Source: Methanobrevibacter millerae
GTDB lineage: Archaea; Methanobacteriota; Methanobacteria; Methanobacteriales; Methanobacteriaceae
Direction: 5' to 3'
Length of the DNA: 64,000 nt
Assembly (NCBI RefSeq): GCF_900103415.1
Contig: NZ_FMXB01000003.1
Coordinates: forward strand, 48,522-112,521
How positions within the stretch are numbered: the stretch's first letter is position 1; each line of letters starts with the position of its first letter. The notes below the pieces were generated by a model. It did no database searches and had not been told where the DNA came from. It saw only the letters and a list, made by a program, of their open reading frames with translations. Shown piece by piece: positions 28,981-39,100 of this stretch. The position numbers and the translations under genes were made by a program.

Positions 28981-31900
28981 ATTAAAAGATTATCATTAAT
29001 CATATTAATCATGCTGATATTCATGTCAATTTCGGCTGTAAGCGCTGAAGTTAATCTCACATCCGAAAACACAGACATTTACGTATCTAATAACGACAAT
29101 CCTCTGCCGGATAACGCCACCATAGTCTTTTCAAGCATCAAAGATGCTGTTGAAAGCGCAAGCGACAATTCAACAATCATTATCTGTGACGGCACTTACG
29201 GGGGTGTTTACAACACCGGGCTGACGATTAACAAGAACCTGACAATCTGCTCATATTCAAACAATACGGTAATTGACGGCGAGGGCAAATACCAGTTTTT
29301 CAACGTCAAGTCATCCTCCTCATTGGTTTTAAAGGATTTGAAATTCATTAACGGTTTTTCCAATTTGAATTCAAATCAGGCAGGAATTCTTGAAAATTAT
29401 GGTCATCTGACAATTGACAATGTTGATTTTTCTAAAATGAATGCATTTATGGGAGTCATTTTCAATAATGGAGAATTATATGTTTCAGACTCCAAATTTT
29501 CCTCATGCAAGGCATCAACCCTGGGTCAGGCAATTGTCAATATGGGAAAGTGTTCCATTTTTGATTCAATTATATCAAAGGAAGCTGACAGTAAAATAGA
29601 TGTTTCCGTTTACAATGGTGGAATCCTTATAGTTAACTCTTCAAATATTAATTCAATCAATTCCAATTATGATTATGGTGACGATACATATACGTTGTCC
29701 GTTGAAATTTATGATTCTCGTATTCAAACTTGTGAATTTGAAAACACAACATCAGTTTTTGAAAACATTTATGTTTCAAGCAATTTCGTTTTAAAAAATT
29801 CTGTGGCTTACATTAACAATGTAACGACAGCGATTCCTCGATATTCATATACCTATTCATTTTCAGCTTTCAATTCAAACGTCACGGTAATATCTTCAGT
29901 TTTTACCAACGGCATTAATGCTCCAAATACTATTCTAAACATTACCTACTCAGTGATTCTTGGAGGAATCACCGGAACCGGAATGGGAAGCAAAATCTAT
30001 GCTCCTTACAACTGGTGGGGAGACAACAGGGGACCGAACACTGAACATGTCAAGCCTGATGCTGAAAATTGGGTTGTAATGCTATTTGAAGCTTCCCAGG
30101 AACCGATTGAAGTCGCTACGAATGCAACATTCACGGTTTCAATGAATAAAATCTCTTCAAACGGGCGCATTTACGACCTGCCGAATTCGGAACTGCTTCC
30201 TAAAAGATACGTTCATATGGAATCGGAAAGTGGATACTTCTTCCCGAGTGAAGGCTACGTTGACGGTGAGTTCAGGACTAGATTAATTAACAACACCGAA
30301 GATTCGCTTGTTTATGCAAACGTCGATTCACAGAAATCCAGACTCATAATCGGAAACGGTTCAACAGATTACGCATTATACGTTTCAGATAGTCTTGGAA
30401 ACAACGCCTATGGGGACGGAAGTTATGAAAACCCGTACAAGACTCTTGACTTTGCAATTTCAAAAGCGTTGAACGGCAATACGATATACCTTCTTGACGG
30501 CATCTACACATACGCTTACAACTCCGAACTGAGCATTACAAAGAATCTTACAATCATAGGCTTGGGTGATGTCGTTTTAAAAAGGGATGACAACAGAAAC
30601 ATCTTTTCCATTAGTAAAACCGGAAATCTCCTAATCAGAAACGTTAATTTCACAGTCTTATCAGATTCCTATGACAATTCACTATTCATAGTTAACGGAG
30701 GCAATTTAACTATTGAAAACTCCCGATTTTATGACATTGACTCAACGTCAGTCATTGACTGCGAATCCAATTCATTAATCAGAATCGACAACTCAAGCTT
30801 TAAAAATAGCAGGGGTTCAGTCTGCGACGGTTACGCATCAGTGTTAATTAACAATTCACTTTTCGAAAACATAATCGCTCATTACTGGAACTCCATTTAT
30901 CACGATTACAATTATCTCTTTACCGCATCACGATATATTGAAGTGTACAACTCAGAATTTAGAAAAAACACCATGGGCATCATTAACATGCATCCGATTA
31001 TCCAGTATTCATCAGGCCTTCTCCAGCTCAGCATGGAGGAGTATTCCTACAACAGCTATGCTCTGTTTAAAAATTCCACTTTTGAAGGCAACGAATTCAA
31101 GGATCTTGTTTACCCTTATGTCGCATTCAAGATGTATGAATCCTACGGAAGCTTTTCCGGATTCGTTGACAGCTGCACATTCATTAAAAACAAAGGCCTT
31201 AAAATGGATTTAAACGTTATCGACTCATCAGTATTCACGGACAATTCCCAGATGCTTATAAATGCCCTTACGGTTAACAGTTCAATTTTTGAAAGGAATT
31301 CCAATCTTGTCCAGTCAGGTTCCGCCTATTCGGGAAACGGAATTGTCAACGCTCCAACGGTCATTAATTCAACATTCGTTTCAAACAGCGCAGCCTACGG
31401 CGGTGCTTTGTACAATCCTAAAAGCGTTCATTACTCAGTATTCATTAACAACACGGCCAGATATGAGGGAAATGACATTTTCTCATATTCCGGTGACGTC
31501 GACTATTCCGGGAACTGGTGGGGCGACAACCAAAAGCCGGATTCATCCAAGGTCTATCTCTTTTTGGGAACTTTGAAAATGGACAGCTGGATAATAATGA
31601 CTCTTGAAAGCACAAATAAAACGGTTAAAGCCAGCTTAAACACATTAACCGATGAAAGCGGCAAATTAACTCCTCTAAATTATATAATCAATCAGAGGAT
31701 GGCATATTTCTCAACAGAGGAAGGCACAATCACTCCAAACTCAACAAGGCTTCACGATAACGAGGCAACGGCAGTTATGTCATATGATGGTCCGGGAAAC
31801 TTTAAAATCTATGCAAAAATCGACAATCAGCTATTGGACATATTTGTAAAAAACAATTCCACAAGGATATTGATGGATGACGCCTCATTCTACGGCAAAT

Positions 31901-34900
31901 ACAACATGTACGATATCACTTTAGTCAACATTAATGGCCAGAAGATTTCAAACCAGACATTAACTGCTGAAATAATCGATGAAAACGGCAAAAAGGAAAT
32001 CATTTCACTTTTAACTGATGAAAATGGTTTGGCCTACATTAATTTCCATTATCCGGTCGGAAACTATACCATTAACGCATTCTATGAAGGAAACGGATAT
32101 TTTGAAAAGTCAAACGCCACCGCAAAAGTCAGTGTATTAATGGCCGATACCATATTGACATCATATAATCACACTTATTACGGCAAAAACAACGTATTCT
32201 ATGCATTCTTAACCGACGGAAATAAAAAAGCCCTTGAAAACAGGACAATTTCATTTAAAATCATCAATTCAAAAGGCCAGTCAAAAGTCTTCAACTCCAC
32301 AACCGACGGTTACGGCCGTGCGGAAATCCACTTAACCCTGGATGAGGGAAGATACACCATCGAATCAAGCTTTGAATCCGACGGATGGTATTCCGGATCC
32401 AATTCAACAGCATATATTCATATATACTCTGTCAATTCAACGATTTACGTACCGAACGTCACATTATACGGTATCGGAAACCTCTACAACATCACTTTGA
32501 AAAACCAGTACGGCAGTTTAATAAGCGGTGAAAACGTCTATGTGGTAATATCACAGGGTGATTTATCCGATGAATTCGTACTGACCACTAACGAGAACGG
32601 AGTGGCCCAGCTGGCTATCAATTACCTTCCGGGAAGCTATAACGTCACTGCAGAATACAGGGGAGATTACATTTACGGCCCTTCAAGTGGCAGAGGCGTC
32701 ATTAATGTCGAGAAGGTACTGACAAGAGTTTCAGGATTCTATCACGTTGAAATACCATTGAACGGAGTTTACGCAGTTGTATTAACCGATATGTATGGAC
32801 GTTACCTTTCAAACGAAACGATAACCCTTAACATGTATAAGGGCTCATTAATCAGGACTTATGAGGCTAAAACGACCGGTACTGGTGAAGCCATATTCAG
32901 AATAGACCTTAATGAAGGCAAATACCTCGCCACTTTTGATTATGGCGGAAGCATCTGGTATGAAGCGTCAACAGGCGCCGCAACGATTATCGTAAACAAT
33001 CAGACTGTTTTTCAGGACGTCGAATTAAACGCAAGCGACCTGATACAGTATTTCGGCGAGGACAAGTACTTCGTCATTTCATTCAAGGATCCGAACGCTT
33101 TCAGCCAATACGGAAAGACAATTGACGTCACGATATCTTCAGATACCATATCACAGTCATATAAGCTGCTGACGGATGCATTCGGCCAGGCAAGAATGCA
33201 AATCAGGCTGAATCCTGGAATATACAACATCAGCTATTCATATTCAAACAGCTATTACAACATCTACGGAGAGTCCTCCAATATGATTTATGTCTACAAG
33301 ATGCCTTCAACAATCAGGGCTTCAGACGTTATCCTCAAGAAAGGCGAAGACAAGGCCTTGGAAATATCATTAAGGGATGTCAACAACAATCCTATCAGAA
33401 ACATGCAGGTAAACGTTGAATTGGCAGGAAAGAAATACACTCTCACAACCAACGATGAGGGCATTGCGCGACTGTTAATCGATTTGGATTTGGGAGAATA
33501 TGGTGCCGAATTCTCCTTTGCCAATGAAAACTATTTATCCTCATCCGGAAGCGCAAGGATACTCGTTACCGATTCCGATAAGACTTCAACCTATCTGAAA
33601 GGAAGCGACATTAATGCCAAAGAAAATGAGCCGCTAAACTATTCTCTCACTTTATCCGATGAGCTGGCAAACCCAATCAGCGGCTTTAATGTTAATTTAA
33701 ACATTTTTGACACTGACGGCAATTTCATGGCCAATTATTCAAACGATACTGATTTTAACGGTATCGCCCAATTCAATTTTGCTTTGCCTTATGGAAATTA
33801 CCTTTTATCCGCTGTTTTCTCAGGTTCAAGCAGATATCTTGAAAGCAGCACGCTCAATTATCTCAATGTATATGTGGGCGATAATCTGACTAAAACGATT
33901 CTTTCAGGTAAACTGGGCTATAAAAACTCATACAATATCATTCTAATCGATGAACATGCAGAAAAGCTTCAAAACCGTGAACTTAAAGTAAGCGTTAATA
34001 ACAATACATTCTATTTATTGACCGATGACAACGGTGAAGCCTCCTTTGATTTGGGATTTGAAGCAGGACATTATGACATTTCCGTTAACTTTAATGGAGA
34101 TGAAACCCATCTTAAATCATCTTTCAGCGACCATATAGTACTATCAGGCAATTCAAGCTATCTTTTTGCAGATGATTTAGTCAAGTATTACAGAAACGGA
34201 ACCCAGTTCTACGTTCAGCTTCTGGATTCTGTTGGAATGGTGTTAATGGGAAAAGACATTCTCTTCAGCGTTAACGGAACTAATTTAACCAACATAACCG
34301 ATGAAAACGGATGGGCTACGTTAGTCATCGATTATCTTCCAGGAGAATATGACGTTACCTGTTCATATGAAAACACCTCCGCAAAGGCTAAAATAACCGT
34401 ATTGTCAACGATTATTGCAAGTGATTTGATTAAAGAGTTCAAAAACGCAACGGGTTTTGATGCAAGGGTCATTGACGGTAGCGGAGCTGCAATAGTAGAT
34501 ACCAACGTTACAATGCTTTTTGACGGAAAATTCTACGTTCGTTCAACTGACTCTGAAGGTTTTGTTCATCTGGATATTGATTCAAATCCGGGAAACTACA
34601 CGATTACCGTTCAAAATCCTTACGATGGCCTTAAGAACGCCTATAATATTATCGTGCTTCCTTCAGCCAAATTAATAAGCACTGAGATAATCGGAAATCT
34701 TACATCTGAAGGCTATGTATTGATGTTAATTGATGCAAATAACAAGTCATTGGCCAATGCAAGGCTCTCAATTAAAATTAACAACAACGATTATTCAGTA
34801 ATAACTGACAATCACGGCCAGATATTAATTGAAATCACAAAAAACGGAATCTATAACATCAAGGCCTATTTTGCCGGAGACGGATTATACGAAGCTTCCT

Positions 34901-35964
34901 CATTTGAATATGCATTAATCGTTTCAGCAAACAGGACGCAATTGATTGCATCTGACGTAATCAAGTACTATAAGAATGGAACCCAGTTCTACGCACAGCT
35001 ATTGGACGAATCAGGTTCTCCAATGGCAAATGAAAATATTACCTTGGCCATTAACGGAATGAACTATACTCGCCAGACCAACGCTTCAGGATGGATCAGA
35101 TTTAATATCAACCTGAATCCTGGTGTTTACGATTTATACTGCGCCTATTGGGGTTCAAATCCTGATGAGGACGCATTCGCTTTAGCAAATATTACAGTTT
35201 TATCAACGATAATGGCTGAAAACCTTGTCAAGTACTATAAGAACGCTTCACAGTTCTACGTTAAAGTCCTTGACGGTGAAGGTAATCCGTTAATTAACAC
35301 AAACGTCACCATGAACATCAATGGCGTTTTCTACACGAGACTTACCAACGGTGAGGGCGTTGCAAGGTTAAACATAAATCTAAACCCTGGCGAATACATT
35401 CTATCCGTGACAAATCCCAACGACGGCTTGATGAGGTCATTTAATGTCACCGTTCTCTCAACAATAATCTCAGAGGATTTGGTAAAGTACTATAGGAACG
35501 CTTCACAGTTCTGCGTTAAAATCCTTGACTGTGAAGGAAATCCGTTAGTTAACTCAAATGTCACCATGAACATCAACGGCGTTTTCTACACAAGAACCAC
35601 CGATGAATGGGGAATTGCACGCTTAAACATCAATTTAAATCCTGGTGAATACACGATAACGACAACGGACGAATCCGGCCTTTCGGTTTCAAACAAAATT
35701 ACTGTCCTTTCAACCTTAATCGCAAAGGATCTTCACATGAAATACCTGGACGGCTCCAAATTCGAAGTCAATGTCCTCAACGGAAAGGGAAATCCATATC
35801 CTAACCAGGAAGTCACTTTCAACATCAACGGTGTATTCTACACCAGAACAAGTGATGAAAACGGCATCGCAAGGCTGAACATTAATCTGATGCCGGGCAA
35901 ATACATAATATCCTCCACTTATGATACCTTGACAATCTCTAATTATGTTGTGGTCTATCAATGA
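28981..35964 (+). CDS. Adhesin-like protein 3: beta-helix plus long Ig-like array, probable AUU start (2327 aa)
   Basis: A secreted giant protein 15 bp after adhesin-like gene 2, so probably cotranscribed. Starting at ATT 28981 gives (M)KRLSLIILIMLIFMSISAVSA, a perfect signal peptide; the first ATG (29011) would remove its charged end and half of its core. CTGGGGGT precedes at 28966-28973. First beta-helix about 40-345, closed by YNWWGDN. Second opens at about 467 (LYVSDSLGNNAYGDGSYENP) and closes near 846 (GNWWGDN). From about 870 to the end runs an array of Ig-like domains of 75-100 residues. The last ones, from about 1730, carry the NINGVFYTR signature at 85-residue spacing. Two neighbouring repeats near 35224-35700 are about 90% identical in DNA. 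No membrane anchor. Cys2178 and Cys2184 fall in one repeat that otherwise has Tyr and Gly there. Confidence 0.82.
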   Translation: MKRLSLIILIMLIFMSISAVSAEVNLTSENTDIYVSNNDNPLPDNATIVFSSIKDAVESASDNSTIIICDGTYGGVYNTGLTINKNLTICSYSNNTVIDGEGKYQFFNVKSSSSLVLKDLKFINGFSNLNSNQAGILENYGHLTIDNVDFSKMNAFMGVIFNNGELYVSDSKFSSCKASTLGQAIVNMGKCSIFDSIISKEADSKIDVSVYNGGILIVNSSNINSINSNYDYGDDTYTLSVEIYDSRIQTCEFENTTSVFENIYVSSNFVLKNSVAYINNVTTAIPRYSYTYSFSAFNSNVTVISSVFTNGINAPNTILNITYSVILGGITGTGMGSKIYAPYNWWGDNRGPNTEHVKPDAENWVVMLFEASQEPIEVATNATFTVSMNKISSNGRIYDLPNSELLPKRYVHMESESGYFFPSEGYVDGEFRTRLINNTEDSLVYANVDSQKSRLIIGNGSTDYALYVSDSLGNNAYGDGSYENPYKTLDFAISKALNGNTIYLLDGIYTYAYNSELSITKNLTIIGLGDVVLKRDDNRNIFSISKTGNLLIRNVNFTVLSDSYDNSLFIVNGGNLTIENSRFYDIDSTSVIDCESNSLIRIDNSSFKNSRGSVCDGYASVLINNSLFENIIAHYWNSIYHDYNYLFTASRYIEVYNSEFRKNTMGIINMHPIIQYSSGLLQLSMEEYSYNSYALFKNSTFEGNEFKDLVYPYVAFKMYESYGSFSGFVDSCTFIKNKGLKMDLNVIDSSVFTDNSQMLINALTVNSSIFERNSNLVQSGSAYSGNGIVNAPTVINSTFVSNSAAYGGALYNPKSVHYSVFINNTARYEGNDIFSYSGDVDYSGNWWGDNQKPDSSKVYLFLGTLKMDSWIIMTLESTNKTVKASLNTLTDESGKLTPLNYIINQRMAYFSTEEGTITPNSTRLHDNEATAVMSYDGPGNFKIYAKIDNQLLDIFVKNNSTRILMDDASFYGKYNMYDITLVNINGQKISNQTLTAEIIDENGKKEIISLLTDENGLAYINFHYPVGNYTINAFYEGNGYFEKSNATAKVSVLMADTILTSYNHTYYGKNNVFYAFLTDGNKKALENRTISFKIINSKGQSKVFNSTTDGYGRAEIHLTLDEGRYTIESSFESDGWYSGSNSTAYIHIYSVNSTIYVPNVTLYGIGNLYNITLKNQYGSLISGENVYVVISQGDLSDEFVLTTNENGVAQLAINYLPGSYNVTAEYRGDYIYGPSSGRGVINVEKVLTRVSGFYHVEIPLNGVYAVVLTDMYGRYLSNETITLNMYKGSLIRTYEAKTTGTGEAIFRIDLNEGKYLATFDYGGSIWYEASTGAATIIVNNQTVFQDVELNASDLIQYFGEDKYFVISFKDPNAFSQYGKTIDVTISSDTISQSYKLLTDAFGQARMQIRLNPGIYNISYSYSNSYYNIYGESSNMIYVYKMPSTIRASDVILKKGEDKALEISLRDVNNNPIRNMQVNVELAGKKYTLTTNDEGIARLLIDLDLGEYGAEFSFANENYLSSSGSARILVTDSDKTSTYLKGSDINAKENEPLNYSLTLSDELANPISGFNVNLNIFDTDGNFMANYSNDTDFNGIAQFNFALPYGNYLLSAVFSGSSRYLESSTLNYLNVYVGDNLTKTILSGKLGYKNSYNIILIDEHAEKLQNRELKVSVNNNTFYLLTDDNGEASFDLGFEAGHYDISVNFNGDETHLKSSFSDHIVLSGNSSYLFADDLVKYYRNGTQFYVQLLDSVGMVLMGKDILFSVNGTNLTNITDENGWATLVIDYLPGEYDVTCSYENTSAKAKITVLSTIIASDLIKEFKNATGFDARVIDGSGAAIVDTNVTMLFDGKFYVRSTDSEGFVHLDIDSNPGNYTITVQNPYDGLKNAYNIIVLPSAKLISTEIIGNLTSEGYVLMLIDANNKSLANARLSIKINNNDYSVITDNHGQILIEITKNGIYNIKAYFAGDGLYEASSFEYALIVSANRTQLIASDVIKYYKNGTQFYAQLLDESGSPMANENITLAINGMNYTRQTNASGWIRFNINLNPGVYDLYCAYWGSNPDEDAFALANITVLSTIMAENLVKYYKNASQFYVKVLDGEGNPLINTNVTMNINGVFYTRLTNGEGVARLNINLNPGEYILSVTNPNDGLMRSFNVTVLSTIISEDLVKYYRNASQFCVKILDCEGNPLVNSNVTMNINGVFYTRTTDEWGIARLNINLNPGEYTITTTDESGLSVSNKITVLSTLIAKDLHMKYLDGSKFEVNVLNGKGNPYPNQEVTFNINGVFYTRTSDENGIARLNINLMPGKYIISSTYDTLTISNYVVVYQ

Positions 35965-36027
35965 TTTTTGAATTTCTGTAATGTATTTCGGATAATTTTA
36001 TATACTTTCACTATATAATATTATATT

Positions 36028-36046
36028 ATGTCTATTAGATAGACAT
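36028..36046 (+). promoter_or_regulatory. Perfect 8-bp palindrome downstream of the TATA region of adhesin-like gene 4
   Basis: ATGTCTATTAGATAGACAT is a perfect inverted repeat with a TAG centre. TTTTATATAC (35997-36006) and CTATATAATATTATATTA (about 36011-36027) are TATA candidates just upstream, so the palindrome falls at or just after the likely transcription start. Either a repressor site or a leader hairpin. Confidence 0.55.
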
Positions 36047-36122
36047 TACTTTTTATCAATTACAATTGATTTATTTTTTCTTCATGTTTTTGATAATTAT
36101 ATAAAATATTTTTGGTGAAAAT

Positions 36123-39100
36123 TTGAAAATCAATAAAATACTAATGGTTAGCATAATACTGCTGGCCATATTATCAATAGGTGCTGTAAGTGCTGTGGAT
36201 GACGAATCTTCAGTTCTTGCGGCAGATGACACTGCAGATGTTATTTCTGCAGATTCTTATGATAAAAGTATATATGTTGATACTGCTGGTAGCGATTCAA
36301 ATACCGGTAGTTCATCAAGTCCCTTCGCCACATTAAATAAGGCCATATCAGAAGTCAACGCTTCTCAAAATACGGCAATTTATTTAAAGGCAGGCGAATA
36401 TGCGGGCGAGAACAACACCAATTTAGTTATTAATTTAGCCCATTTAAACTATAACGGGACCTTAACCATAATTGGTGATGAAAATGGTGGAACTATTCTT
36501 GATGGGGGTGATGAAGCTTCCATTATTAACTCAATAAGTGCGGACTCTATTGTAACCCTTAAAAACATCGCTTTTATGAACGGTAAAAGGGATATGGGTT
36601 CTGCAATAAGATCTTCTGGTGACCTGACTATTGATTCATGTATTTTCGAATCAAACGAGGCAACAAACCTTGCAGCTGTCTATCAGGATAAGGCAAATAA
36701 CTTAACCATTATTAATTCCAAGTTCTTAGACAACAAGGCAAGCCAGTACGCTGACTTGTACTTCTCCCAAAACGCTTTAATAACTCTTATTAATAATGTG
36801 TTTGACGGAGCTGTATCAACCAGTTCCTACGCCTACGCTCCTGGAGTTTCAATTCAAACAGGTAAATCCATAATCAAAGGAAATACCTTTAAGAACATGA
36901 AAAATTCATATTATGCGATTTTACACGTTACATATAACAATGGAGAAAACACTGCAAACATAACAGACAACGTATTCATGAACTGTACATACACAGGCTC
37001 AAACGGTGCATTATTATTTGCTCAAAACGCATATCTCAAAAACAACACTTTCATTAACTGCAGCTCAAGCACTGCAGCCGTATATGCAAACACTGACATT
37101 AATGCAAAAGTTGTATTTGATGACGTTAACGTAACCGGCACCAAGTTTGACTTAACCGCAACAGTCACTGACGTTGACGGAAACCTTGTTAAAAACGCAA
37201 ATGTTATCTTTACTATTGACGGCAAACAGGTAGGTCAGGCCAAATCCGGAAATGATGGTGTTGCAAAATTGACCGTTAGCAAATTACTTGAAAACGGCAA
37301 ATACACCATTTCAGGTACTCAGTCCTATTCCACAAGCTCTACAAATCCTTTTGAAGTAAGTGTTACGGACGCTACTGCTACTGTCAATTTCGACCATTCC
37401 CCAGTTGAATACTGGGTATCCACAACCGGTAACGACACTTCCGGTGACGGTAGCAAAAACAATCCTTTCTTAACTTTAAAACATGCTTTGGACGTTGGAA
37501 CTGCAGCTACTGTTGATTTGACTGTTCATGTGATGGACGGCATATACAACGGTACAGGCAACTACGCTTTATCCTACTCAAACGTTGGTAAAATCACAAT
37601 CGCCGGTGAATCATACGCAAATGTAATAATCGACGCTGAACATGCTAAATCAGGATGGAGCGGAGCTCAAATTTTCCAATTCGGACAATATATTGAAGCT
37701 AAATTCGTTAACTTGACATTCGTCAACTGTGACTCAAATTCAGTTAACGCATACACATATACCATGAAGGACTGTGTCGTTGTCAATTCATCCGGAATTC
37801 GTGCTCAAAGCGGAAATGACGGCGTAGTAATCGAAGGTTCAACTTTCTTCAACGTTAAAGGTCAAGTCAATTTATATAATGCTGAAATTTACAATTCCTA
37901 TTTCATTAACTGTGATGCAGGTACAAGCACAGGCTTGTTATGGCTTGCTACAAACAATGATCACGTAATACGCTTGGAAAACAACACTTTCTTTAACAAC
38001 ACTGTCGCAGGTTTTTCCGGCGGTGCTGCTTACTATGTCCAGGGAAACCTTGTAAGTATCAACAATACATTCGATTCAAATACTGTAACCGGAACCAGTG
38101 CCAATTACATTGCTTATGCAAGTGCAAACAAGATTACCTCAATTGATGACAAGTTCGTTAACAACAACGTAACCAGTTATGTCATCCAATTCAGAAGTAC
38201 TGGCGTTGATCCGGAAATTCTTGTAGATAACATTACTGTCGTAAACAACTATGCTTCCGGAAACGGTGCAGGCTTATCAACCACCGGAGCTAAAATCAAA
38301 AACGGCAGATTCATCAACAACACCGCTTCAGGAAACGGTGGTGCAATATATCTCTTGAACCATGGAAAGACTGCAGAAGTTTGCAACATGAGCATTGAAG
38401 ATACTGTCTTTGAAGACAACACTGCTAAAATGGGTAATGACATATTCATCGCTCCAGGTGAAGGTAATAACGTATTTACAGAATTGGGCGATTTAACAAT
38501 CACTGCAAACGACTTGAACGTAACTGAATTGTCAGGAACCTTAGTCGTAAGCGTAACCCATCCGTCCGGTGCTATCATCGGCGGAGGTCAGGTACAATTC
38601 TACCTTGACGGCAATCTTGTCGGAAAAGCAGACTTAATCAATCAGAACGCAACATTCGAATACATCGGATTTGAAAACAACACTGTCTACAATTTCACAG
38701 CAGTTTATGAATACGCATCCGAAAACGACACTTACGTAGCAGGTACCGTATCCACAAACATTTCAAGCGCACTGGACAGCGTTGAACTCTACGTATCAGA
38801 CTTAAAAGGTGACGACAACAACAACGGTAGCAAGGACTCTCCATTCAAGACCATTTCCAAAGCATTAAGTGCAGGTTACAAGCTATCCACAAACGTAACC
38901 GTCCACGTACTTGAAGGAAACTACTCCGGAGAGCTCAACACCAAACTTAACGTCCCTACAACAATTTACTTAACCATTGTCGGTGAAGGAAGAGACAAGA
39001 CTGTCATCACAGACAGTGAAGCAGATTACTTCCTGACCGTCCAGGCAGGTACCAAACTATTCACATTGGCTGACATGACCTTAAAGAGAGCAGCCCGTGA

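Noticed and set aside
23296-29013. ATG 23296 and ATG 29011 as the true starts of adhesin-like genes 2 and 3
   Set aside because: Both lie inside the hydrophobic core and would remove the charged part of otherwise complete signal peptides. Neither has a ribosome binding site at proper distance.
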